A DNA stretch of 28,577 nt from Actinomycetes bacterium (GTDB lineage Bacteria > Actinomycetota > Coriobacteriia > Coriobacteriales > Eggerthellaceae): NCBI GenBank assembly GCA_023460315.1, contig JAEWQO010000031.1, positions 1 to 28,577 of the forward strand, given 5' to 3'. Positions 23,280 through 28,577 of this stretch are shown here, piece after piece. A model generated the notes under the pieces. It worked only from the letters and a program-made list of their open reading frames with translations, was not told where the DNA came from and searched no databases. A program made the position numbers and the translations under genes. The stretch's first letter is position 1, and every line of letters starts with the position of its first letter.

Positions 23280-24085
23280 TCAATACCCATTCTCACACTG
23301 GATTCTGCGGCCACGGGGAAGGCTCGGTCGACGAGCTGGTGTCTGCCGCGGTTGCGGCCGGCATCACCACGCTTGGCATCACAGAGCATTATCCCCTTTC
23401 GGAGGCCTTTGACCCGACGGCCTATCTGTCCATGCCCTCTGATCGCATCGGGGACTACCTGGCTGCGATTGAGGCTGCGCGTGAGGCGTATCCCGAAATC
23501 GAGCTCATCACGGGATGCGAGCTCGATTGGCTTGGCGCCGAGGAGGACCGTGAGATCACGGATGCTTCCCTTGCTCCCTTTCATCTCATTTTAGGATCGG
23601 TTCACTTTGTGGATGCCTGGCCGTTTGACGATCCCTCTCAACGGGGAAGGTGGGATGAGCCGGATGCGCCCGACCAGATATGGGCGCGTTACTTCGACCT
23701 GTGGTGTGAAGCCGTTCTGTCCGACAAGCCTTTTCATGTCATGGCCCACCCCGACTTGGCGAAGAAGTTCAACCGTTATCCCACCTATGATGTCGTGCCC
23801 CTCTACGAGCGCGCCGCGGAAGCGGCAGCCGAATCCGGGCGCATGGTCGAGGTGAACACGTCGGGATCGTATTACGCATGCAAGGAGATGTTTCCCGCAC
23901 CCAAGCTCCTGTCGGCATTTTGCCGTGCGGGCGTGCCTTGCACAGTTGGCACCGATGCCCATACTCCCGCCTATGTCGCCCGTGACATTCCTGCGGCATA
24001 TCGTCTCATGTACGAAGCAGGTTATCGAACGGTAACGGTTCCGACAGCAGCGGGCGACCGTCGGGAAGTTACCATCGAACCCTAG
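23270..24085 (+). CDS. PHP-domain phosphatase, histidinol-phosphatase (HisJ/HisK) type
   Basis: A 271-residue metal-dependent phosphoesterase. The metal-binding HTHSH-like start is NTHSHTGFCGHGEG (His7, His9, His15). Further ligand motifs are TEHYPL, GCELDW, GSVHFVD, AHPDLAKKF and GTDAHTP, the order expected for the HisJ/HisK subfamily. HisJ-type enzymes hydrolyse L-histidinol phosphate; no other his genes are present here, so the substrate could differ. GTG 23270 is chosen because AAGGAG (23259-23264) lies 5 nt before it; TTG 23255 is an alternative. It overlaps the end of the cysteine desulfurase gene, indicating coupling. Confidence 0.85.
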   Translation: MELINTHSHTGFCGHGEGSVDELVSAAVAAGITTLGITEHYPLSEAFDPTAYLSMPSDRIGDYLAAIEAAREAYPEIELITGCELDWLGAEEDREITDASLAPFHLILGSVHFVDAWPFDDPSQRGRWDEPDAPDQIWARYFDLWCEAVLSDKPFHVMAHPDLAKKFNRYPTYDVVPLYERAAEAAAESGRMVEVNTSGSYYACKEMFPAPKLLSAFCRAGVPCTVGTDAHTPAYVARDIPAAYRLMYEAGYRTVTVPTAAGDRREVTIEP

Positions 24086-24117
24086 ACGTTTTCGATTACG
24101 AAAGAGGGCTGATCGCT

Positions 24118-25020
24118 ATGGTTACAGCTGGCAGTGTTGGCGAAGGGGAGCAGGCGGGTCTCGCTCAGCGGGCTTCGGGTGTGCTGTCCAAACAAGGCTT
24201 TGCGATGACGACGGGCGCGCTTGACTATGCGCTGCTGGATATGTTTCCGGCCCACGATGCCGAAGGATGGGATCGCACCGGCATGACGGTCGGTGATCCG
24301 GCTCGCCTTGTCAAAGGCGTCGCCATTGCCCTTGACCCGACGGTGAAGGCGGTTGAGGAAGCCGCACGCCGAGGTGCAAATGTGCTGGTGACGCATCATC
24401 CTGCCTTTCTTGACCCTCCCTCGTCCTTTCTTCCGGCCACCTCGGCCGGCGTCGAGCCCGGCGCGCTTGTCTGGCAGGCCATCGAAGAGGGCGTGTCGCT
24501 GCTCTCCTACCATACCGCACTTGATGTGAGCGAGCGTGCCCAGCGGGTGTTGCCTGAGATGCTTGGCTTGGAATTCGAGTCGGTTGCCATGCGGGCGGCT
24601 GAGGTTCCGAACAAGGGCTATGGCCAGATCTGCCACGTGCGCGCGGATGGTGATCCTTTCACGCTTGGCCAACTGGCCGCCCGCTGCACGTCGGTGTTTG
24701 CCCGCGCTCCGCGCGTCTGGGGTGACTTTGACCGTATGCTCGACCGAATTGTGACCTGTACCGGTTCAATGGGGGAACTGGGGAGGCTGTGCGTGCGCGC
24801 TCGGGTCGACTGTGTGGTTTGCGGTGAGGTCAAATACCATGAGGCGCTTGCGCTCTCGCAGGCGGGATTGGCCATCATCGAGCTGGGGCATGACACGAGC
24901 GAGCTCCCTCTCGTGCCGGTGCTCGCCTCGGCGGTCGAAGAGGCTGGGGTTCCAAAGGAGATGGTCACCGTGATCGATCAGGGGGAAAATTGGGCGTATC
25001 CTGAGTCGTTGAGGGTGTGA
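24118..25020 (+). CDS. Nif3-like dinuclear metal-centre protein (DUF34)
   Basis: A 300-residue member of the NIF3/DUF34 family, whose hexamers hold a two-metal site; no agreed biochemical role exists. Motifs seen are the entry segment EGWDRTGMTVGDP, the metal-binding THHPAF and YHTALD (His ligands), and the C-terminal ELGHDTSE (His and Glu). The first 29 residues are extra relative to most homologues. ATG 24205 would give the classical N-terminus and has AAGG 8-10 nt upstream, while ATG 24118 follows AGAGGG. Its pairing with the downstream zinc-ribbon gene is conserved in Actinobacteria. The 129-bp gap after it contains scattered GC-rich complementary segments but no gene. Confidence 0.9.
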   Translation: MVTAGSVGEGEQAGLAQRASGVLSKQGFAMTTGALDYALLDMFPAHDAEGWDRTGMTVGDPARLVKGVAIALDPTVKAVEEAARRGANVLVTHHPAFLDPPSSFLPATSAGVEPGALVWQAIEEGVSLLSYHTALDVSERAQRVLPEMLGLEFESVAMRAAEVPNKGYGQICHVRADGDPFTLGQLAARCTSVFARAPRVWGDFDRMLDRIVTCTGSMGELGRLCVRARVDCVVCGEVKYHEALALSQAGLAIIELGHDTSELPLVPVLASAVEEAGVPKEMVTVIDQGENWAYPESLRV

Positions 25021-25149
25021 GGCCTCTGCGGGCGCGTCTCTGTCGGTTCGGCTCGGCATCCCGACAAATTCGCCGCCAACCCGAGTCGGAGGCCTGTGGG
25101 CCGATAAGGTCTGCGTGAGAGATATTCGAATGGAAATGAAAGGGGCTTC

Positions 25150-25869
25150 ATGCAAGCAAGAACCGACGATGTGGCTGCCATGCTGGGAATGCAGCATATT
25201 GATCTCGAACTCATGCGCGCGAACAAACGCTATGAAGAGTTGCCGCAACGCAAGGTCATCCTGAAGGCCCGTGAAAAAAAGCGCGAGATCGAGAAAAAGC
25301 GCGACCAGCTTGACAAGATGCATGCCGAGGCCAACGGCAAGTTCAACCGCATCAGCGACGAAGATGAGACGCTCGCCGGCAAGCAGAAGCGCGTCCAGGA
25401 TGAAATCGATGCGGCTCGCGGCGATTACCGCAGCGTCGAAGCGCGCACGAAAGAGCTCAATGGCTTCGCCAAGCGTCGCAACGCGCTCGAAGAGGAATTG
25501 GCGAAACTTGGAGAGGAGCTGGCGAGGATCGAGGGTGTCCAGGCGCAGGTGTCGACCGCGTTGACAGAGCTTGATCGGCGGGAGAGCGAGGCTACCGAGG
25601 CGTTTCGGGACGAAGGCAACGCTCTGAAAGCGGAGATTGCTGGACTCGAAGCGCAACGGGCACCCCTTGCCTCGGCGCTCTCGCCCGAACTTTCCGAAGC
25701 ATATGACAAGGCGGCGGTGCGGGGCAGCGGCGTCGCCATCGGACGTCTGCGCGACGGAAGGTGCGGCGTATGTCGCGCTGCCATCGATGGAGGACGTCTC
25801 ATTGACTTGAAGGCGCAGGGCCCTCTCGCCATCTGCCCGATCTGCAATCGGCTGCTGGTGGTGGAATAG
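25150..25869 (+). CDS. Coiled-coil zinc-ribbon protein (CdsZ/DUF164-like)
   Basis: A 239-residue soluble protein. Residues about 15-180 are a long, heptad-like, charged coiled coil (KAREKKREIEKKRDQLDK and following). The C-terminus is a C4 zinc ribbon with Cys205, Cys208 (CGVC) and Cys229, Cys232 (CPIC). This architecture matches the actinobacterial zinc-ribbon regulatory proteins called CdsZ (DUF164 / C4-type zinc ribbon), encoded beside nif3 as here. The family name is assigned from architecture and context; the function is inferred only at family level. AAAGGGG precedes the ATG by 5 nt. It converges on rpmB. Confidence 0.88.
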   Translation: MQARTDDVAAMLGMQHIDLELMRANKRYEELPQRKVILKAREKKREIEKKRDQLDKMHAEANGKFNRISDEDETLAGKQKRVQDEIDAARGDYRSVEARTKELNGFAKRRNALEEELAKLGEELARIEGVQAQVSTALTELDRRESEATEAFRDEGNALKAEIAGLEAQRAPLASALSPELSEAYDKAAVRGSGVAIGRLRDGRCGVCRAAIDGGRLIDLKAQGPLAICPICNRLLVVE

Positions 25870-25964
25870 GGTCCTCTGTCCTTTTCCGTCCGGCCATCAA
25901 GCGCGTTTCCGGGGCATGCCGTCTGCCCTGTTCCGCCCGGACTGAAAGATAGGCTGCGAAAGGC

Positions 25965-25988
25965 AAAAAAGCCCGCTTTCGCGGGCTT
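25965..25988 (-). terminator. Intrinsic terminator of rpmB
   Basis: Reading the minus strand, AAGCCCGC-GAAA-GCGGGCTT is an 8-bp stem with a GNRA tetraloop, followed by a U6 tract (25965-25970). It lies 28 bp after the rpmB stop. An alternative overlapping stem GCGAAAG (25956-25962) / CTTTCGC (25976-25982) competes with it on the plus strand. Confidence 0.85.
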
Positions 25989-26015
25989 CGTCGTAAAGCG
26001 GGGGAGTGCGGTGCG

Positions 26016-26207
26016 TTAGGCGCGCTCGACCTTGCCGGCCTTCATGCAGCTTGTGCATACGTTAGCCTTGTGGACACGGCCGTTCTTGTCCTTGACCGTG
26101 ATCTTCTGTATGTTCGGACGGAACATGCGGTTCGTCACTCGATGAGAGTGACTGACGCTGCGTCCCGCGACAGGAGCCTTACCGCAAACTTCACAAACCT
26201 TCGACAT
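26016..26207 (-). CDS. rpmB: 50S ribosomal protein bL28, zinc-binding form
   Basis: A 63-residue ribosomal protein. It begins MSKVCEVCGKAPVAGRSVSHS, and the body contains KRF-like RMFRPNIQKITVK. It keeps both CxxC pairs (CEVC near residue 5 and CTSC near residue 52), marking the zinc-containing C+ paralogue. ATG 26207 is chosen over an in-frame ATG three codons upstream because it matches bL28 N-termini; GGAG and GAGAG lie upstream. bL28 sits at the 50S near the E site. It is a single-gene unit with its own promoter and terminator, divergent from asp23. Confidence 0.96.
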   Translation of the reverse strand: MSKVCEVCGKAPVAGRSVSHSHRVTNRMFRPNIQKITVKDKNGRVHKANVCTSCMKAGKVERA

Positions 26208-26273
26208 CGCTCTCACTCCATTACGTTCGGTTCAGGTCTTATAGAAAACCGTTGATGACAAAAAAGCCCTCAC

Positions 26274-26303
26274 ACTATACCATATCGCCCCTTCGAGTTA
26301 CAA
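26274..26303 (-). promoter_or_regulatory. Promoter of rpmB
   Basis: On the minus strand TTGTAA (26298-26303) and TATAGT (26274-26279) are 18 bp apart. The predicted 5' leader is about 60 nt and contains a T6 stretch without a hairpin. No Zur-like palindrome was recognised. Confidence 0.55.
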
Positions 26304-26345
26304 GAATTTTTTGTGTAGTATAGGCAGCGCCGCAAGCAGGGGCAT

Positions 26346-26374
26346 CGGACAGACGAGCTTGCTTGCGGTATACT
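26346..26374 (+). promoter_or_regulatory. Promoter of asp23-fakA
   Basis: CGGACA (26346-26351), a partial -35 ending in GACA, and TATACT (26369-26374) are 17 bp apart, about 54 bp before the asp23 ATG. The -10 match is good. Confidence 0.5.
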
Positions 26375-26427
26375 CATTCGTCAGTCTCAACCGTGCGCGA
26401 TTCGCTTCGTGCCATGAAAGGATAGCC

Positions 26428-26775
26428 ATGAGCAACACGATTCCCGGCAATCTGCATGTCGCAAACGACGTCTTGGCCGACATGGTCGGCAACGCTGCGC
26501 TTGAATGCTACGGTGTTGTCGGTATGGCGGCACCTTCCGCCGCAGACGGAATCGCAAAGATACTCCCTGCGTCGCGTCTGCGCCGCGGCGTCGTCGTCAC
26601 GACGACTGATGCGGGTGTGCACGTCGAGCTTTACGTCGTCATTGAGTACGGCACGAACATCAACACGGTTTCTCAGAATCTCATCGACCAAGTTTCGTTT
26701 GCCCTCAAGGAATATGCGCGCGTGCCGCTCGACGGCGTCGAGGTGCATGTGCAGGGCGTCAAGGTGCGCAAATAG
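26428..26775 (+). CDS. Asp23/Gls24 family envelope stress protein (YloU-like)
   Basis: A 115-residue protein of the Asp23/DUF322 family. NLHVANDVLADMVGNAALECYGVVGM is the conserved N-terminal helix region. VTTTDAGVHVELYVVIEYG and VSFALKEYARVPLDGVEVHVQGV form the core strands. AAAGGATAGCC precedes ATG 26428; a longer in-frame start upstream is not supported. In Firmicutes and related groups this gene (yloU) directly precedes the fatty-acid kinase gene (yloV/fakA), as here. The family is linked to envelope stress and membrane homeostasis; a direct biochemical function is not established. Confidence 0.9.
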   Translation: MSNTIPGNLHVANDVLADMVGNAALECYGVVGMAAPSAADGIAKILPASRLRRGVVVTTTDAGVHVELYVVIEYGTNINTVSQNLIDQVSFALKEYARVPLDGVEVHVQGVKVRK

Positions 26776-26796
26776 CCGCGCCTCGCAATCGAAGGA

Positions 26797-26846
26797 GAGC
26801 TTTGTCCGCCAGGTGCGGTGCCTGCCGCGGTTTGCGGACAAAGCTC
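26797..26846. repeat. 13-bp perfect inverted repeat between asp23 and fakA
   Basis: GAGCTTTGTCCGC (26797-26809) and its exact reverse complement (26834-26846) flank a 24-nt GC-rich loop that can fold into a further CAGG/CCTG stem. AAGGAGAG occurs just outside both arms (26792 and 26853), and the second copy serves as the fakA ribosome site. No T tract follows, so it is not a standard terminator. It is a candidate operator, RNA-processing or translation-control hairpin. Confidence 0.7.
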
Positions 26847-26871
26847 CATGCTAAGGAGAGATAGACCCACC

Positions 26872-28503
26872 ATGCCAGAATCCTACACCGCGAACGACCT
26901 CCTCAACGGCATAGCCGCAGCGAGCAAGGTGCTGAGCGAACGCAAGGACGAGATTAACCGCCTCAACGTGTTCCCCGTCCCTGACGGAGACACGGGCACG
27001 AACATGTCCCTCACGCTTGAGACCGTCGTGGAAAATCTCGCCAGATTGCCGATCGGCGCCGACGGCGCTGAAATTCGCAAGGCCGTCACGACCGGAGCGC
27101 TCATGGGTGCCCGCGGCAATTCCGGCGTCATCACCTCGCAGATCCTGCGAGGCTTGTGCGAAGGCAGCGTGGGCCATGAGTCCTTGAACGCCGAAAGCGT
27201 CGACGCGGCCCTTTCCCATGCGGTGAGCGTTGCGTTCCAAGCCGTGCGCAAACCGGTCGAGGGCACCATCCTGACCGTGCTCAAGGATTCTGCCTCCGCG
27301 GCGCACCATGCGCGCAAGAAGAAGCTTGATACCGATGAGGTTCTGGAAGCTGTCGTGACGGAAGCCTATGCATCGGTGCAGCGCACTCCCGACCTGCTTC
27401 CCGTTCTGAAGGACAACGGAGTTGTCGATGCAGGCGGTTTTGGGCTGGCCATCTTCTTTGACGCGTTCGCTGCTGCCCTCACCGGCAAAGAGGGACCTTT
27501 GGGCGACGAGCTTGCCTTTGCGCGCGGCATTGCTCCGAAGGTTGAGATCGAGCAGATCAACGATTGGGAAGGGTCGGCGTATCGCTATTGCACCGAGTTT
27601 CTCGTCCGCTCGGATGAGCTCGAGATTTCCGAGGGCCTTGACTTTCTTGGGACGATGGGCGACTGCGAGCTGCTGGTTGGCCAAAACCCCGACTTCAAGG
27701 TGCATGTTCATACGAACGAGCCGGACAAGGTGCTCGCGTACATGCTTGCCCGTGGGCAGATATCAGAGGTCCATATCCATAACATGCAGCTTCAGAGCGC
27801 CGCGCGCACCGAGGCGCTTGCGGCGGAGGAGGAGGCCGAGCGCAAGCCGCTCGGGTTCGTCGCGGTGGCGGCAGGAGAGGGAAACGCGAAGATACTCGAA
27901 AGCTTGGGCGTTGACGTGGTCGTGTCGGGTGGTCAGACCATGAATCCCTCGACGAAGGATCTTCTTGATGCGGTGGGCAAGGTCAACGCCGACGCAGTGG
28001 TCATCCTTCCGAACAACAAGAACATCATCATGGCCGCCCAAAGCGCTTGCGACCTGTCCGAGACGCCGTGTGCCGTCGTGCCCACGACGAGCGTCCCCCA
28101 GGCGTTCTCGGCGCTGTTCGGCATCGTTGAGGGCGGGAGCCTGGAGGAAAACGTTGCCTCGATGACCGAGGCGTATGCCGATGTCAAGACCGGAGAGGTG
28201 ACCCACGCCATCAAGGATGCGAAGGATGCGCATGACAATCCCATAGCAAACGGGGATGTCATCGGCATTGCTGACGGGTCGATCGAGGCGGTTGGCGCGA
28301 CGGTCGACGATGTGGTCCTGCAGCTGCTTGAGCGCATGGGTGCCGGCGATGCCGACACGCTGACCATTCTTGCCGGCGATCAGCTCGGCGACGATGAATT
28401 CGAAGGTCTTCTTACCCGCATCCAGGGGAAGTACGATGATCTGGAGATCGATTCCCACCGCGGCGACCAGCCACTGTATCCTGTCGTGATGTCAGTCGAA
28501 TAG
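26872..28503 (+). CDS. fakA: Fatty-acid kinase subunit FakA (DAK2/YloV family)
   Basis: A 543-residue kinase subunit. The N-terminal DhaL-like nucleotide domain carries NRLNVFPVPDGDTGTNM (residues about 26-42), GARGNSGVI and the NGVVDAGGFG block. A middle segment follows (about 230-310, with HVHTNEPDKVLAY). The C-terminal DegV-like domain contains VVSGGQTMNPST and NNKNIIMAAQ. FakA phosphorylates fatty acids held by a FakB protein, giving acyl-phosphate for PlsX/PlsY; no fakB is in the window. AAGGAG (26853-26858) is rather far (13 nt) from ATG 26872, and an upstream in-frame ATG at 26848 has no site. It is co-oriented with asp23 and preceded by the inverted repeat. Confidence 0.94.
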   Translation: MPESYTANDLLNGIAAASKVLSERKDEINRLNVFPVPDGDTGTNMSLTLETVVENLARLPIGADGAEIRKAVTTGALMGARGNSGVITSQILRGLCEGSVGHESLNAESVDAALSHAVSVAFQAVRKPVEGTILTVLKDSASAAHHARKKKLDTDEVLEAVVTEAYASVQRTPDLLPVLKDNGVVDAGGFGLAIFFDAFAAALTGKEGPLGDELAFARGIAPKVEIEQINDWEGSAYRYCTEFLVRSDELEISEGLDFLGTMGDCELLVGQNPDFKVHVHTNEPDKVLAYMLARGQISEVHIHNMQLQSAARTEALAAEEEAERKPLGFVAVAAGEGNAKILESLGVDVVVSGGQTMNPSTKDLLDAVGKVNADAVVILPNNKNIIMAAQSACDLSETPCAVVPTTSVPQAFSALFGIVEGGSLEENVASMTEAYADVKTGEVTHAIKDAKDAHDNPIANGDVIGIADGSIEAVGATVDDVVLQLLERMGAGDADTLTILAGDQLGDDEFEGLLTRIQGKYDDLEIDSHRGDQPLYPVVMSVE

Positions 28504-28562
28504 GCAAGGCATGCGGGGGCAGGGCATCAGATCGGACGCGCTGCGGCCCAAACGGGCCCGTA

Positions 28563-28577
28563 CCCCCCCCCCCCCCC
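28563..28577 (+). repeat. Poly-C run of 15 at the window edge
   Basis: Fifteen uninterrupted C residues end the window. Such a tract is rare in bacterial coding DNA and usually marks a contig break at a homopolymer, or a slippage-prone (phase-variable) tract. 28504-28562 shows only a short GGCCC/GGGCC stem. Confidence 0.9.

Noticed and set aside
25870..26015. RNase P RNA gene next to the nif3/zinc-ribbon pair, as in some Actinobacteria
   Set aside because: The gap is only 146 bp and lacks the conserved RNase P core; it contains mainly the rpmB terminator.

Overview
The window is a GC-rich, gene-dense bacterial chromosome segment carrying mostly housekeeping genes. The order scpA-scpB-rluB-tyrA-aroA-cmk-plsC-ispH-DUF512-der-plsY-gpsA, the nif3/zinc-ribbon (CdsZ-like) pair and the rpmB / asp23-fakA divergence suggest an actinobacterium of the class Coriobacteriia, probably an Eggerthellaceae member such as Slackia or a relative. 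This placement is inferred from gene order and protein flavour; no 16S is present. No insertion sequence, prophage, CRISPR array or integron was seen. The right edge ends in 15 C residues, probably a contig end.

Layout. 1-1123: a tRNA-Val(CAC) on the minus strand with its own promoter and terminator, then a DUF1648 membrane protein. 1509-4037: an ABC-F ATPase and trmL, closed by an intrinsic terminator. 4132-4695: an AT-richer stretch with no recognisable gene, one 56-codon ORF and candidate promoters. 4696-17516: twelve to thirteen closely packed plus-strand genes for an M50 protease, condensin accessory proteins (scpA, scpB), a 23S pseudouridine synthase, aromatic amino-acid synthesis (tyrA, aroA), CMP kinase, lysophosphatidate acyltransferase, isoprenoid synthesis (ispH), a DUF512 radical-SAM-like protein, the GTPase Der, and glycerol-phosphate lipid entry (plsY, gpsA). 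Many of these start codons overlap the preceding stop by 1-11 bp, which suggests translational coupling.

17574-21178 is a minus-strand accessory block: an alkyltransferase-like protein whose catalytic Cys is Gly, then a 670-residue VanZ-RDD-NnrE fusion, then a SAM-dependent methyltransferase. This is the most unusual part of the window.

21364-25869 (plus): rpe, a cysteine desulfurase, a PHP phosphatase, nif3 and a coiled-coil zinc-ribbon protein. 26016-26207 (minus): rpmB in its zinc-binding form. 26428-28503 (plus): asp23 and fakA, separated by a 13-bp inverted repeat.

How they work together: gpsA makes sn-glycerol-3-phosphate, plsY and plsC acylate it to phosphatidic acid, and fakA feeds exogenous fatty acids into the same route. 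Cmk and IspH supply CMP recycling (CDP-diacylglycerol chemistry) and polyprenyl carriers. ScpA/ScpB, Der, RluB, TrmL, the ABC-F protein and bL28 serve chromosome and ribosome maintenance.
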